Origin: Brevundimonas sp.
Lineage (GTDB): Bacteria; Pseudomonadota; Alphaproteobacteria; Caulobacterales; Caulobacteraceae
Assembly: GCF_013823285.1 (NCBI RefSeq)
Contig: NZ_PNLV01000002.1
Location: 1-64,000 of the forward strand
Length of the DNA stretch: 64,000 bases
Direction: 5' to 3'
Shown: positions 16,055-27,815 of the stretch, in pieces
How positions within the stretch are numbered: the first letter of the stretch is position 1
Layout of the letters: each line of letters starts with the position of its first letter
Made by a program: the position numbers and the translations under genes
The notes under the pieces: generated by a model
What the model was told of the DNA's origin: nothing
The model's database searches: none
Seen by the model: only the letters and a program-made list of their open reading frames with translations

Positions 16055-17136
16055 CCCCCGCGGCGGACGAGGCCGAACGCTTCGCCCGCCTGCGTCTGGC
16101 GCGCACCGACCGTGTCGGTCCCGTCGCTTTCTCCCAGTTGATGCAGCAGTTCCGCACCGCGCGGGAGGCGCTGGACGCCCTGCCGGGTCTGGCGCGGCGA
16201 GGCGGCGGCGGACACCCTCTGCCGGACGTGGGTCTCATTCAGGCCGAGCTTGCGGCGGGCGAGGCGGCGGGGGCCCGCCTGATGCTGCTGGGCGATCCCG
16301 ACTACCCCCCGCAGCTGGCCGCGCTGGACCCGCCCCCGCCCCTGCTTTGGACGCGGGGCGACACGACCCTGCTCAACCGCGACAACCTCGCCATCGTCGG
16401 CGCGCGCATCGCCTCGGCGGGCGGCCAGCGGATCGCGCGGGGGCTGGCGACGGGCTTGGGTCAGGCTGGCTTCATCGTAACGTCAGGCATGGCGCGGGGC
16501 ATCGACGGCGCCGCGCACGAAGGCGCCCTGCCGACCGGAACCGTCGCCGTTCTGGGCGGCGGCGTCGACGACATCTATCCGCCCGAGCACGCCGCGCTTT
16601 ACGAAAGTCTGGCCGACCAGGGCTGCGTCGTCTCGGAAAGCCCCATGGGCGCGAAGGCGCAAGCCCGCGACTTTCCCCGTCGCAACCGCATCATCTCGGG
16701 GCTGGCCAGGGGCGTGATCGTGGTCGAGGCCGAACTGCGCTCCGGCTCGCTGATCACCGCGCGGCTGGCGGGCGAACAGGGGCGCGACGTGTTCGCCGTG
16801 CCCGGGTCCCCGTTGGACCCACGTTCGAAAGGTCCGAACGAGCTGCTGCGTCAGGGCGCGGTCCTGTGCGAGGGCGTGGACGATGTCCTGAACGCCTTCA
16901 ACGGCCTGCGCACCCTGCGAGAGCCCGACGTCCCGGCGTGGGAACCTGGCCCGATCGACGCGGACCTGGACCTGATCGAACGCCTGGCTGCCCTGCTCTC
17001 GCCCGTCCCCGCCCCGCGCGACGAACTGGCCCGCGCCGCCGGCGCGTCCATTGGCGAAACCAACGCAGCGCTGCTGGAATTATGTCTGGCCGGCCGCGCG
17101 GTTCTACTGCCGGGGGGCATGGTCGCCACGGCCTGA
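16051..17136 (+). CDS. dprA: DNA-processing protein DprA
   Basis: A 361-residue protein that loads RecA onto incoming single-stranded DNA in transformation. A short helical N-terminal region is followed by the Rossmann-like DprA core: [68 protein letters not shown], and [23 protein letters not shown]. The C-terminal winged-helix (DML1-like) region starts near residue 300. GTG start coupled to plsY by a 4-nt overlap. Confidence 0.95.
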   Translation: MTPAADEAERFARLRLARTDRVGPVAFSQLMQQFRTAREALDALPGLARRGGGGHPLPDVGLIQAELAAGEAAGARLMLLGDPDYPPQLAALDPPPPLLWTRGDTTLLNRDNLAIVGARIASAGGQRIARGLATGLGQAGFIVTSGMARGIDGAAHEGALPTGTVAVLGGGVDDIYPPEHAALYESLADQGCVVSESPMGAKAQARDFPRRNRIISGLARGVIVVEAELRSGSLITARLAGEQGRDVFAVPGSPLDPRSKGPNELLRQGAVLCEGVDDVLNAFNGLRTLREPDVPAWEPGPIDADLDLIERLAALLSPVPAPRDELARAAGASIGETNAALLELCLAGRAVLLPGGMVATA

Positions 17137-17231
17137 CCAGAGCAATCAGGGCAAGCGTCAGCCGGCTTGGCGATTGACACCGGCGCCGGACCCCACCACG
17201 TTCGCGCTCCCCTCCTCCAGACTGCGACTTC

Positions 17232-19847
17232 ATGAACCTCGTCATCGTCGAAAGCCCGGCCAAGGCCAAAACCATCAACAAATACCTCGGCCCGGACTTC
17301 CGTGTGCTGGCCTCCTACGGCCACGTGCGGGACCTGCCGTCCAAGGACGGATCGGTGAAGCCGGACGAAGACTTCGCCATGTCATGGGAGGTCGACGCCA
17401 AGGCGTCCAAGCGCCTGAGCGAGATCGCCGAGGCGGCCAAGTCGTCCGACCGCATCATCCTGGCCACCGACCCCGACCGCGAGGGCGAGGCCATCAGCTG
17501 GCACGTGCTGGAGATCCTCCAGAAGAAGAAGGCCGTGAAGGACGCGGTCGTCCAGCGCGTCACCTTCAACGCCATCACCAAATCGGCGGTGCTTGAGGCC
17601 ATGGCCCAGCCCCGCGACATCGACATGGAGCTGGTGGAGGCCTATCTGGCCCGCCGCGCCCTGGACTATCTGGTGGGCTTCACCCTGTCGCCGGTGCTGT
17701 GGCGCAAGCTGCCGGGCGCCCGGTCGGCAGGACGTGTGCAGTCCGTCGCCCTTCGCATCGTCGTCGACCGCGAGATGGAGATCGAGCGGTTCAAGGCGCA
17801 GGAGTACTGGTCGGTCGAAGCGGACCTGACCGCAGACAGCCCGCCGTTCACCGCCCGTCTGGTCAAGCACGCCGGCAAGCGGGTCCAGCGTCTGGACATC
17901 ACCGACGAGGCGACGGCCCAGGCCGCCCGCGCCGCCATCGAGGCCGGCGCCTTCACCATCCGCTCGATCGAGAAGAAGCCGGTCAAGCGGAACCCGTCGC
18001 CGCCCTTCACCACCTCGACCCTCCAGCAGGAGGCCTCGCGCAAGCTGGGCTTCACCGCCCAGCGCACCATGCAGGCGGCCCAGAAGCTGTATGAAGGCGT
18101 GGACGATCAGGGCGGCCTGATCACCTACATGCGGACCGACGGGGTCTATGTGACCCCTGAAGGCATCGCCCAGGCGCGCGAAGTGATCGGCGAACGCTTC
18201 GGCCCGGCCTACGTCCCGTCCGAGCCGCGCTACTACAAGACCAAGGCCAAGAACGCCCAGGAAGCGCACGAAGCCATCCGCCCAACCAACATCACCCGCG
18301 CGCCGGAGACCCTGCGCCTGGATGGCGATCTGCAGCGGCTCTACGAGCTGATCTGGAAGCGCATGGTCGCCAGCCAGATGGAGCAGGCGCGACTGGACCG
18401 CACCACGGTCGACATCGAAACGCCAGACGGCCAGACCGGCCTGCGCGCCACCGGTCAGGTGGTCGCCTTCGACGGCTTCATCGCCGTCTACGAAGAAGGC
18501 CGCGACGAGCGCGTCAAGGGCGCCGAGGACGAGGACGATGACGGGGGCCGCCTGCCCGCGCTGAAGGAAGGCGCTGCGGCCACAGCGGAAGCTATCCGGA
18601 CGGAACAGCATTTCACCGAGCCGCCGCCGCGCTATTCCGAGGCCACCCTGGTCAAGAAGCTGGAGGAGCTGGGCATCGGGCGACCCTCCACCTACGCCTC
18701 GATCCTGACCACCCTGCGCGACCGCGAATACGTCCGCATGGACAAGAACCGGTTCTATCCCGAGGACAAGGGACGGCTGGTCACGGCGTTCCTGGAGCAG
18801 TTCTTCGCCCGCTGGGTGGAATACGACTTCACCGCCGCGCTGGAGACCCAGCTGGACGAGGTGTCGGCGGGCGAACTGGACTGGAAGCTGCTGCTGCGCC
18901 GGTTCTGGGACGACTTCCACGCCGCCACCCAGGCGGCGGGCGAACTGCGCACCACCGCCATCCTCGATCACCTGAACGACGCCTTGGGCCCGCACATCTT
19001 CCCGGACAAGGGCGACGGGACCGACCCGCGCGCCTGCCCGTCCTGCGCCGACGGCCGCCTGAGCCTGAAGACCAGCCGTTTCGGCGCCTTCATCGGTTGC
19101 TCGAACTATCCGGAATGCCGCTACACCCGCCCCGTCGCCTCGCCGGACGCGGGCGAGAACGGCGAGAATGGCGGCGACCGCGAACTGGGGCTTGATCCCG
19201 AGACCAGCCAGCCGGTGCACCTGAAGATCGGCCGCTTCGGTCCCTATGTGGAGACCACCCCGCCGGAGGCCGAGAAGCCCAAACGGTCGTCCCTGCCCAA
19301 GGGGTGGTCGCCGGCGTCCGTGGATCTGGAGAAGGCCCTGCGACTGCTGCGCCTGCCGCGCGAGGTCGGGATACACCCCGAGGACGGCAAGCTGATCACC
19401 GCCGGTCTGGGCCGCTACGGTCCCTTCGTGGCCCACGACGGCACCTATGCGAACCTGTCCGACATCGAGGAGGTGTTCGATGTGGGCCTGAACCGCGCCG
19501 TCGCCCTGCTGGCCGAGAAGCGCGCCAGCCGGGGCGCGGGACGCGGCGGGGCCATGGCGCCGCTGAAGGATCTGGGCGCGCACCCCGAGACGGGTGAGCC
19601 GGTGCACGTCATGGCGGGCCGCTACGGTCCCTATGTGAAGTCGGGCAAAATCAACGCCACCCTGCCCAAGGGAACCGCGCCCGAGGACCTGACCATGGAG
19701 GCGGCCCTGCCCCTGCTGGCCGCCAAGGCTGGAAGTGCGCCCGCAAAGAAGAAGGCGGCGCCGAAGAAGACCGCAACGAAGAAGGCTCCGGCGAAGAAAA
19801 CAGCGGCGAAAAAGCCGGCGGCGAAGAAGAAGGCGGCCGCGGACTGA
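17232..19847 (+). CDS. topA: DNA topoisomerase I
   Basis: An 871-residue type IA topoisomerase that relaxes negative supercoils. The Toprim domain starts at residue 1 (VIVESPAKAKTINKYLG; ATDPDREGEAISWHVLE). The catalytic tyrosine lies in GGLITYMRTDGVY near residue 299. One four-cysteine zinc motif is visible (CPSC...GCSNYPEC), followed by three TopoI C-terminal repeats (FGPYVETT, YGPFVAHDG, YGPYVKSG). A lysine/alanine-rich tail (KKKAAPKKTATKK-like) of about 40 residues ends the protein. A TTGACA 58 bp upstream may be its -35 box. Confidence 0.97.
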   Translation: MNLVIVESPAKAKTINKYLGPDFRVLASYGHVRDLPSKDGSVKPDEDFAMSWEVDAKASKRLSEIAEAAKSSDRIILATDPDREGEAISWHVLEILQKKKAVKDAVVQRVTFNAITKSAVLEAMAQPRDIDMELVEAYLARRALDYLVGFTLSPVLWRKLPGARSAGRVQSVALRIVVDREMEIERFKAQEYWSVEADLTADSPPFTARLVKHAGKRVQRLDITDEATAQAARAAIEAGAFTIRSIEKKPVKRNPSPPFTTSTLQQEASRKLGFTAQRTMQAAQKLYEGVDDQGGLITYMRTDGVYVTPEGIAQAREVIGERFGPAYVPSEPRYYKTKAKNAQEAHEAIRPTNITRAPETLRLDGDLQRLYELIWKRMVASQMEQARLDRTTVDIETPDGQTGLRATGQVVAFDGFIAVYEEGRDERVKGAEDEDDDGGRLPALKEGAAATAEAIRTEQHFTEPPPRYSEATLVKKLEELGIGRPSTYASILTTLRDREYVRMDKNRFYPEDKGRLVTAFLEQFFARWVEYDFTAALETQLDEVSAGELDWKLLLRRFWDDFHAATQAAGELRTTAILDHLNDALGPHIFPDKGDGTDPRACPSCADGRLSLKTSRFGAFIGCSNYPECRYTRPVASPDAGENGENGGDRELGLDPETSQPVHLKIGRFGPYVETTPPEAEKPKRSSLPKGWSPASVDLEKALRLLRLPREVGIHPEDGKLITAGLGRYGPFVAHDGTYANLSDIEEVFDVGLNRAVALLAEKRASRGAGRGGAMAPLKDLGAHPETGEPVHVMAGRYGPYVKSGKINATLPKGTAPEDLTMEAALPLLAAKAGSAPAKKKAAPKKTATKKAPAKKTAAKKPAAKKKAAAD

Positions 19848-19892
19848 CGCTGCGCCTTGCGGCCGTCACACCGACTTGCCACAACCACCGGC

Positions 19893-22112
19893 ATGAGTGA
19901 CGCCTCTCCCATCGCCGACCGCACCACCGGCCAGGAGGTCCCCTCCTCCCATGCTCGCCCGCTAAAGCTCGACGAGGCGCTGCTGGCTTCGCCCGAGCGG
20001 TTCTTCAACCGCGAACTGTCGTGGCTGGCGTTCAACGCACGGGTTCTGGAAGAAGCAGCCAACCCCGCGCACCCCCTGCTGGAGCGGGTGCGGTTCTTGT
20101 CCATCTCGGCCAACAACCTGGACGAATTCTACATGGTCCGCGTGGCGGGCCTGAAAGGCCAGGTGCGTCAACGGCTGCGCGTGGTCTCGGCCGACGGTCT
20201 CACGCCCGCCGAGACGCTGGAGAGCATCAACACCGCCGCCGGCGCCCTGATGGCCGAACAGCAGGCCCAGTGGCGGGCCCTTTGGCGGGAGTTGAAGGAC
20301 GCCGGCATCGAGGTGGTCGATCCCGCCAAGATCACCAAGACCGAGCGCGACCGGCTGGAGCCGGAGTTCCTCAATCAGCTGTTCGCCGTCCTGACGCCCC
20401 TGGCCATCGACCCGGCGCATCCGTTCCCTTTCCTGCCCAATCTGGGCTTCTCCCTGGCGCTGAAGCTGCGCCGCGAGCGGGACAATCGCATCCTCTACGC
20501 TTTGGTCCCCGTGCCGACCCAGGTGCGGCGCTTCTGGGAGCTGGCCACCGACGGTCGCTCGGTGAAGGGACGGCGGCGGTTCGTGACGCTGGAAGCCCTG
20601 CTGCTGCTGTTCATCGACCACCTCTTCCCCGGCTGCGAGGTTCTGGAGAAGGGCGTGCTGCGCCTGATCCGGGATTCCGACATCGAGATCGAGGAAGAGG
20701 CCGAGGATCTGGTGCTGGAGTTCGAGGAGGCGCTCAAACAGCGCCGCCTGGGTTCAGTGGTGCGGGTCAAGATCGAGGCCTCCATGCCGGAGGACCTCAA
20801 GACCTTCATCATCCGCGAGCTGGACGCTGAGCCCCAGGACGTGGTGATGGTGGACGGCATGCTGGGCCTGGCCCAACTGTCCGAGCTCATACCCGGCGAC
20901 CGGCCCGAGCTGAAATTCCCTCCGTTCGAGCCACGCTACCCTGAGCGGGTCCGCGACCAGGGCGGCGATGTCTTCGCGGCGATCCGCGAGAAGGACATCC
21001 TGATCCACCACCCGTTCGAGAGCTTCGACGTGGTGGTCCAGTTCCTGCGTCAGGCCGCCCGCGACCCTAACGTCATCGCCATCAAACAGACCCTGTACCG
21101 CACCTCCAAGGACAGCCCCATCGTCGCCGCCCTGATCGAGGCGGCCGAAAACGGCAAGAACGTCACAGCCCTGGTGGAGATCAAGGCGCGCTTCGACGAG
21201 GAGGCCAACCTGCGCTGGGCGCGGGCCATGGAGCGGGCGGGCGTCCACGTCGTCTTCGGCTTCGTGGAGTACAAGACACACGCCAAGCTGAGCGTGGTGG
21301 TGCGGCGCGAGGCCGACGGGCTGAAGACCTATGTGCACGCGGGCACGGGCAACTATCACCCGGTCACGGCCAAGGTTTACACCGACCTGTCGCTGTTCTC
21401 GACCGATCCCGGCATCGGGCGCGACGCGGTCAAGGTGTTCAACTACATCACCGGCTATGCCCAGCCCGGCGAGATGGAGCGCCTGATCGTTTCGCCGCTG
21501 CGGATGAAGCTGTCCCTGATCCGCATGATCGAGCAGGAAATGGAGTCTGCGGGGGCCGGCAAGCCCGCCGCCATCTGGGTCAAGATGAACTCCCTGGTGG
21601 ATCCCGAGATTATCGATACGCTCTACCGCGCCAGTCAGGCCGGGGTCAGCATCGACATGGTCATCCGGGGCATCTGCTGTCTGCGCCCCGGCGTGCCGGG
21701 CCTGTCGGAGAACATCCGGGTCAAGTCGATCATCGGCCGCTTCCTTGAGCACAGCCGCATTGTGGCCTTCGCCAACGGCCACGCCCTGCCCAGCGACAAG
21801 GCCCGGGTCTACATCTCATCCGCCGACTGGATGACCCGCAATCTGGATCGCCGGGTCGAGGTCATGGCGCCCGTGACCAACGCCACGGTGCACGATCAGG
21901 TGCTGGACCAGATCATGGTCGCCAACCTGAAGGACGACGCCCAGAGCTGGGTTCTGGATTCTTCCGGGAACTATCACCGGGTCAAACCCGCTGATCCCGA
22001 GCGCCCCTTCTCCGCACACGACTATTTCATCAAGAACCCCAGCCTGTCAGGCCGGGGGCGCAAGGTGAAGGTGCTGCCCAAGGTGATCACGTTTGACCGT
22101 CCCTATCGATAG
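19893..22112 (+). CDS. ppk: Polyphosphate kinase 1
   Basis: A 739-residue enzyme that reversibly polymerises the ATP gamma-phosphate into polyphosphate. Family motifs: [20 protein letters not shown] at the N-domain, [15 protein letters not shown], the first catalytic-histidine region [24 protein letters not shown], and [15 protein letters not shown]. The ATG at 19893 was chosen because the preceding 12 codons look non-family. The 3' end overlaps the ppx start, so both polyphosphate genes are co-transcribed. Confidence 0.96.
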   Translation: MSDASPIADRTTGQEVPSSHARPLKLDEALLASPERFFNRELSWLAFNARVLEEAANPAHPLLERVRFLSISANNLDEFYMVRVAGLKGQVRQRLRVVSADGLTPAETLESINTAAGALMAEQQAQWRALWRELKDAGIEVVDPAKITKTERDRLEPEFLNQLFAVLTPLAIDPAHPFPFLPNLGFSLALKLRRERDNRILYALVPVPTQVRRFWELATDGRSVKGRRRFVTLEALLLLFIDHLFPGCEVLEKGVLRLIRDSDIEIEEEAEDLVLEFEEALKQRRLGSVVRVKIEASMPEDLKTFIIRELDAEPQDVVMVDGMLGLAQLSELIPGDRPELKFPPFEPRYPERVRDQGGDVFAAIREKDILIHHPFESFDVVVQFLRQAARDPNVIAIKQTLYRTSKDSPIVAALIEAAENGKNVTALVEIKARFDEEANLRWARAMERAGVHVVFGFVEYKTHAKLSVVVRREADGLKTYVHAGTGNYHPVTAKVYTDLSLFSTDPGIGRDAVKVFNYITGYAQPGEMERLIVSPLRMKLSLIRMIEQEMESAGAGKPAAIWVKMNSLVDPEIIDTLYRASQAGVSIDMVIRGICCLRPGVPGLSENIRVKSIIGRFLEHSRIVAFANGHALPSDKARVYISSADWMTRNLDRRVEVMAPVTNATVHDQVLDQIMVANLKDDAQSWVLDSSGNYHRVKPADPERPFSAHDYFIKNPSLSGRGRKVKVLPKVITFDRPYR

Positions 22113-23616
22113 GCCTCCGCCGGGCAAGGTGGATGGACGCGACGGCCGCGACGACGTGGCGGTCATCGACGTGGGCTCCAACTCGGTTCGCCTGGTCCTG
22201 TACCGGCTCGAGGGCCGGGCCATCTGGACGGTCTACAACGAGAAGGTTCTGGCGGGTCTGGGACGGGACATCGCCGCCACCGGCCGCCTGTCGCCCGAAG
22301 GGGTGAGGATGGCGCTGCCGGCGTTGCGCCGCTTCGCTTCCATCGTCGAGGGGGTGCGCCCGGCCGCCGTTCTGACGGCCGCCACCGCGGCTGTACGAGA
22401 CGCCGAGGACGGCGAAGAGTTCCGTCAGCGCGTGGCCGCCGAGACCAGCCTTCAGGTGCGTGTCCTGACCGGAGAGGAGGAAGCCCGCTATGCGGCCCTT
22501 GGCGTGCTGGCCGGAGCGCCGGACGCCGAAGGGATCGCCGCGGACCTGGGCGGCGCCAGCCTGGAGCTTTGCCGGATCGGGGGCGGCAAGGTCCAGGGCG
22601 GGGTGACCCTGCCATTGGGCCCGTTCTCTCTGGCGACGCCTGACGGGTTTGACGCCGATCACGCCCGCGCCATGATTGCAGAACGCCTGAAACCCATGGC
22701 CAGGGACTATTCCGGCGCCGTGCTGCACGCGGTGGGCGGCGGCTGGCGCAGCCTGGCCCAGATCCACATGTCCATGATCGATCACCCGCTGCGGATCGTG
22801 CACCAGTACGCCATGACGGCCCAGCAGGCTCACGACACCGCCCATCTGGTGGCCCACCAGTCGCCCGCCTCACTGGCGCGCACGCCGGGAGTCTCAAAGC
22901 GGCGGGTGGAGACCCTCCCCTACGCCGCCCTCGTGCTGGAGGGGCTTCTGGAGCATGGCGGATTCAAACGGGTGGAGTTTTCGGCCTGGGGTCTGCGCGA
23001 GGGCCTGTTGTTCGAAAGCCTGGCGCCGTCGCTGGTGTCCGCCGATCCTCTCTTGGCCAGTTGCGAGGCCATCGGGCTGCGTCAGGGCGTGTCCCCCGGC
23101 CTGCCCGGGGCGCTGGAAGGCTGGCTGACGGGCGTCATGGCCGCCCTGCCGACCGCGTTCGGCGAGGAGCGGGACGGCGTCCTGACCGCCGCCGCCTGCC
23201 GCCTGGCCGATGTGGGAGCCCGGCTTCATCCGGACCACCGGGTAGAATTGGCGTTCGATCAGGTGCTGCGTGCGCCCGCGCCGGGCCAGACCCATGCCGA
23301 GCGGGCCTTCCTGGCAAGCACCATCAACGCCAGATACGGCGGATCGGCCGAGACCCCGGCCCCGCGCGTCGTCGAACGCCTGCTGAATGACGACCAGAGG
23401 CTGCGCGCCCGGGCCCTTGGTCTGGCCATGCGGCTGGGCAGCGACATGTCTGTGCGCTCGCCGCAAATCCTGGCCAGCACGGTAGTCAGTCTGAAGGGCG
23501 GCGTCCTGCGGCTGAGGGCGACAGCCGATCACGCCGACGCCCTGCTGGGCGAACAGACCCGGCGGCGCGTCAAGGCGCTGGCCGAAACCCTGGGCGCCAC
23601 ATTCGAAATCGGCTGA
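22093..23616 (+). CDS. ppx: Exopolyphosphatase, Ppx/GppA family
   Basis: A 507-residue (from TTG) enzyme of the ASKHA fold that hydrolyses polyphosphate or pppGpp. Phosphate-1 motif [44 protein letters not shown], and the phosphate-2-like [13 protein letters not shown] are seen. The C-terminal HD-like helical region follows. The start is uncertain: TTG 22093 lies 20 bases inside ppk, or GTG 22129 lies just beyond it. Function next to ppk indicates polyphosphate turnover. Confidence 0.92.
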   Translation: MTVPIDRPPPGKVDGRDGRDDVAVIDVGSNSVRLVLYRLEGRAIWTVYNEKVLAGLGRDIAATGRLSPEGVRMALPALRRFASIVEGVRPAAVLTAATAAVRDAEDGEEFRQRVAAETSLQVRVLTGEEEARYAALGVLAGAPDAEGIAADLGGASLELCRIGGGKVQGGVTLPLGPFSLATPDGFDADHARAMIAERLKPMARDYSGAVLHAVGGGWRSLAQIHMSMIDHPLRIVHQYAMTAQQAHDTAHLVAHQSPASLARTPGVSKRRVETLPYAALVLEGLLEHGGFKRVEFSAWGLREGLLFESLAPSLVSADPLLASCEAIGLRQGVSPGLPGALEGWLTGVMAALPTAFGEERDGVLTAAACRLADVGARLHPDHRVELAFDQVLRAPAPGQTHAERAFLASTINARYGGSAETPAPRVVERLLNDDQRLRARALGLAMRLGSDMSVRSPQILASTVVSLKGGVLRLRATADHADALLGEQTRRRVKALAETLGATFEIG

Positions 23617-23630
23617 CGGAAGGAAAGGTC

Positions 23631-23993
23631 ATGGCGGTGACAGGCATAGGCGGGCTGTTCTTTCGGTCGAAAGATCCGAAGACGCTGGCCGACTGGTATG
23701 TGAAGCATCTCGGCGTGGGCCCCACCGAGGACAATCCCTGGATCTGGCCGCAACAGGCCGGACCGACGGTGTTCGCGCCGTTCAAGGCCGACAGTGACTA
23801 CTTCCCCGCCGACCGCCAGTGGATGATCAATTTCCGGGTTGACGACCTGGACGGCCTCATCGCCTCGCTGACAGCGGCCGGGATCAAGGTGCTGACCAAG
23901 GCGGAATGGGACGCGCCCGAGGTGGGTCGATTCGCCCGCATCCACGACCCCGAGGGCAATCCGATCGAGTTGTGGGAGCCGGCGGCAGAATAG
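23631..23993 (+). CDS. VOC-superfamily (glyoxalase-like) protein
   Basis: A 120-residue single-domain vicinal-oxygen-chelate protein. Features are FRSKDPKTLADWYVKHLGV at the first beta-alpha unit, FRVDDLDGLIASLTAAGI, and the terminal DPEGNPIELWEP with the metal-binding Glu. A His near the N-terminus, common in metalloenzymes of the fold, is not obvious, so it may be a non-catalytic or different-metal member. A GGAAGGAAAGG leader precedes the ATG. Follows ppx by 14 bp. Confidence 0.8.
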   Translation: MAVTGIGGLFFRSKDPKTLADWYVKHLGVGPTEDNPWIWPQQAGPTVFAPFKADSDYFPADRQWMINFRVDDLDGLIASLTAAGIKVLTKAEWDAPEVGRFARIHDPEGNPIELWEPAAE

Positions 23994-23999
23994 AAGCCG

Positions 24000-25151
24000 T
24001 CAGTTTTCGATCTCGACCACCTCGACCTTGGCCCCGTTCAGGACCAGGGCGATCTCGCCACGCTTGAGCTTGAGCGCGTCCTCGCCGAACAGCTGACGCC
24101 GCCAGCCCTTCAGGGCATCCACGTCGGCGTCGTCGCTGAGCGCGATCTTCTCCAGGTCCGAGACATTGGCCAGCAGCTTGGTGGCCACATTGGCCTGTTC
24201 CGACTTGGCCTTGAGCAGCACCTTCAGCAGTTCCACCACCGAAGCCGGGGCCGGTTCACGCCCGGCAGGCTTCTGGATCTCCGGCGCGTGCTCCTCGGGG
24301 TTTTTCAGAACGTCGCGCAAAACCTCGATCAGATCCTGCCCCAGGCGTGATCCTCCGAATCCCTTGGGCGGGGCGCGAAGACGGCTGAAGGCGTCGACAT
24401 CGGTGGGGGCCTGGGTGGCGATCTCGTCGATGGCGTCATCCTTGAGGATGCGGCCGCGGGGCTGATCCCGCTCCTGCGCCGCGCGCTCGCGCCAAGCGGC
24501 CGTGGCCTGAAACGCGGCCAGATACTTGGCGGAAAACCGCTTGGGTTTCAGGCGCTTCCAGGCGTTCTCGGGACTGGTGTCGTAAAGCGCAGGATCGGTC
24601 AGCGCCTGCATTTCCTGGGAGACCCAGTCCAGCCGTCCTTCACGCGCCAGACGGTCGCGCAGACGGGGATACAACGCCGCCAGATGGGTTACGTCCCCAA
24701 GAGCATAGGTCAGTTGCGACTCCGACAGGGGACGACGCGCCCAGTCGGTGAAGCGGCTGCCCTTGTCCACGTCCTTCTTGAGCATCTGCCGGACCAGCGA
24801 ATCATAGGCCACCTGATCCCCGAAGCCCGCAGCCATGCCCGCCACCTGTGTGTCGAACAGGGGGGTGGGCATGGCGCCCAGCTTGTTGAATATCTCCACA
24901 TCCTGCCGCGCGGCGTGGAAGACCTTGGTGATCGCGGGGTCGCGAAGCAGATCCAGAAACGGCGTCAGGTCCAGGCCCTCCGCCATCGGATCAATGATGC
25001 TCGCATTCACCGATGTGGCCGCCTGGATCAGGCAGAGTTTCGGCCAGTAGGTCGTCTCCCGCATGAACTCGGTATCGACGGTGATGAACTCGGAACCGGA
25101 CAGCTGGTCGCAGAACTGGGCCAGCGCCTCATTTGTGGTGATCGGCGTCAT
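24000..25151 (-). CDS. rnd: Ribonuclease D
   Basis: A 383-residue 3'-5' exoribonuclease acting in tRNA 3' maturation. DEDDy motifs: VDTEFMRETTYWP (Exo I), KVFHAARQDVEIFNKL (Exo II) and YALGDVTHLAALYPRL (Exo III region). An HRDC domain starts around residue 205 (RDQPRGRILKDDAIDEIA). The ATG at 25151 replaces the longer ORF start. A TATAGC -10-like box lies seven bases ahead, suggesting a leaderless or near-leaderless transcript. Divergent from purM. Confidence 0.95.
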   Translation of the reverse strand: MTPITTNEALAQFCDQLSGSEFITVDTEFMRETTYWPKLCLIQAATSVNASIIDPMAEGLDLTPFLDLLRDPAITKVFHAARQDVEIFNKLGAMPTPLFDTQVAGMAAGFGDQVAYDSLVRQMLKKDVDKGSRFTDWARRPLSESQLTYALGDVTHLAALYPRLRDRLAREGRLDWVSQEMQALTDPALYDTSPENAWKRLKPKRFSAKYLAAFQATAAWRERAAQERDQPRGRILKDDAIDEIATQAPTDVDAFSRLRAPPKGFGGSRLGQDLIEVLRDVLKNPEEHAPEIQKPAGREPAPASVVELLKVLLKAKSEQANVATKLLANVSDLEKIALSDDADVDALKGWRRQLFGEDALKLKRGEIALVLNGAKVEVVEIEN

Positions 25152-25231
25152 GAGGATGCTATAGCCCGGCGCAAGCCGGTCGTGGCAAGAGCACGATCCA
25201 CATCCGACACGAATTCGAAGGCCCGCGTGAC

Positions 25232-26269
<1,038 letters not shown>

Positions 26270-26276
26270 CCCCGGC

Positions 26277-26912
26277 ATGTCCGGCCATGGTCACGATCAT
26301 TCACCGCCGCCTGCGAAAGACGGCAAGACCCGCGTCGCCATCCTGATCTCGGGCGCCGGGTCCAACATGGCCGCGATCATTGAGGCGGCGAAAGCGGCGG
26401 ACTATCCGGCCGAGATCGCAGTGGTCATCTCGAACAACCCCGATGCGCGAGGGCTGGCGCTGGCCCGGGCCGCAGGGATCGAGGCCCTGGCCATCGACCA
26501 TCGCCCGTTCGGAAAGGTCCGCCACGCCCACGAACTGGCCATCGACGCGGCCCTGCGCCTGCGCGGGGTCGAGGTGGTGGTGCTGGCCGGCTATATGCGC
26601 ATCCTGACCGCCTTTCTGGTGCGCGCCTGGGAGGGGCGGATGCTGAACATCCACCCCAGCCTGTTGCCGAAGTATCCCGGGCTGGACACCCACGCCCGTG
26701 CCATCGCATCGGAGGACGCCGAGGCGGGCTGCACCGTGCATCTGGTGACCGAGGGGGTGGACGAGGGGCCGGTGCTGGGTCAGGCCCGTGTAGCGGTTGA
26801 AGCAGGAGACACGGCCGAGACCCTGGCCGCGCGAGTCCGCATGGCGGAACACCGTCTTTACCCGGAGGCCCTGGCTGCCTTCATCCGGCAAAGAAAAACG
26901 GCGTCGGTCTAA
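26277..26912 (+). CDS. purN: Phosphoribosylglycinamide formyltransferase
   Basis: A 211-residue GAR transformylase using 10-formyl-THF in purine synthesis. RVAILISGAGSNMAAI opens the Rossmann fold after a His-rich 18-residue leader (MSGHGHDHS). The catalytic Asn/His/Asp set is present in LNIHPSLLPKYPGLDTHARAI and HLVTEGVDEGPVLGQ. The ATG at 26277 avoids overlapping purM. The mRNA ends in a hairpin that begins inside the last codons. Confidence 0.96.
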   Translation: MSGHGHDHSPPPAKDGKTRVAILISGAGSNMAAIIEAAKAADYPAEIAVVISNNPDARGLALARAAGIEALAIDHRPFGKVRHAHELAIDAALRLRGVEVVVLAGYMRILTAFLVRAWEGRMLNIHPSLLPKYPGLDTHARAIASEDAEAGCTVHLVTEGVDEGPVLGQARVAVEAGDTAETLAARVRMAEHRLYPEALAAFIRQRKTASV

Positions 26913-26929
26913 ACCAACGCCGTTTCCTT
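26896..26929 (+). terminator. Terminator overlapping purN 3' end
   Basis: AAACGGCGT (26896-26904) pairs with ACGCCGTTT (26917-26925). Three inner pairs extend the stem past one mismatch to a CTAA loop. The left arm is inside the coding sequence. The trailing sequence is T-rich but short. The same hairpin could serve the convergent lipoprotein gene. Confidence 0.7.
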
Positions 26930-26948
26930 CTGAAGATGTATCCGAAAG

Positions 26949-27149
26949 TCAGTCGGGACGGGTCGCCGCTCCGGCCGCGCCGCCGATCACGGCCCCGGCG
27001 ACAGTAGAGGTTGTGTCACCGCCAATAGCCTGACCGGCCGCAGCGCCTGCGATGGCGCCGGTGGCTGCGCGCTGCTCCATCGTCGTGCCGCAAGCGGCCA
27101 GAAGCGCCACGGCGCCCGCGACGGGAATGAATTTGATGATCGTCTTCAT
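26949..27149 (-). CDS. Small glycine-zipper lipoprotein
   Basis: A 66-residue protein. Lipoprotein signal MKTIIKFIPVAGAVALLAAC with lipobox LAAC, then a glycine-zipper helix pair (GAIAGAAAGQAIGG and VAGAVIGGAAGAA). Similar small proteins are abundant membrane-associated lipoproteins (OsmB/YMGG-like). The exact role is unknown. A Shine-Dalgarno-like GGAGAA precedes the ATG. Confidence 0.8.
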   Translation of the reverse strand: MKTIIKFIPVAGAVALLAACGTTMEQRAATGAIAGAAAGQAIGGDTTSTVAGAVIGGAAGAATRPD

Positions 27150-27217
27150 GGCCTGTTCTCCGTGAGAGAGGCCAGAAAAACGATCCCCCGACGCGGCGGT
27201 TCCCCGAAAACCGGCGA

Positions 27218-27637
27218 TCAGCCGACGATGTCGGCGTCCGTGAAGAACTGGGCGATCTCGAGCGCGGCGTTCTCCTGGCTGTCCGAACCGTGCACCGAGT
27301 TCTCGCCGACGCTCTCGGCGTACAGGGCGCGGATGGTGCCGGGGGCGGCGTCCTTGGGGTTCGTGGCGCCCATGACTTCGCGGTAGCGGGCCACGGCGTT
27401 CTCGCCCTCCAGAACCTGCACCACCACCGGCGCGGAGGTCATGAACTCCACCAGTTCGCCGTAGAACGGGCGTTCCGCGTGGACTTCATAGAATTTCCTG
27501 GCCTGGTCTTCGGTCATCTGGATGCGGCGCTGGGCGACGATGCGCAGGCCCGCGTCCTCGATCACGGCGTTGACCTTGCCGGTCAGATTGCGACGGGTGG
27601 CGTCCGGCTTGATGATCGAGAAGGTGCGTTCGGTCAT
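27218..27637 (-). CDS. ndk: Nucleoside diphosphate kinase
   Basis: A 139-residue enzyme balancing NTP and dNTP pools by phosphotransfer through a histidine. [12 protein letters not shown] at the N-terminus, the Kpn-loop region [17 protein letters not shown], and the active-site NSVHGSDS with His116. Length is exactly typical. The longer ORF in the track includes unrelated upstream frame. Divergent from the ABC-F gene. Confidence 0.97.
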   Translation of the reverse strand: MTERTFSIIKPDATRRNLTGKVNAVIEDAGLRIVAQRRIQMTEDQARKFYEVHAERPFYGELVEFMTSAPVVVQVLEGENAVARYREVMGATNPKDAAPGTIRALYAESVGENSVHGSDSQENAALEIAQFFTDADIVG

Positions 27638-27815
27638 GGGAGTGACTTCTTGGGTTTGGTGGTTTGAGGGTCGCGGGCTTATAGACGCGCCGCTGCCGGT
27701 TTCCAACTGGAAGCGTTTTCCTTTTTGGCCCTGTCGCCCGGCGCGTCGCGCCTCGCTGTTTGAGGGCGTCGCCGTTTGCCGCTCCACCCCCCTCCTGACT
27801 GATTGTTCGCCTGCC

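Noticed and set aside
17382-19607. 741-residue minus-strand ORF
   Set aside because: Antisense to topA, with no recognisable domain.
19720-19847. Lysine-rich topA tail as a separate histone-like gene
   Set aside because: It is in frame and continuous with topA, and a basic tail is common in TopA of high-GC bacteria.
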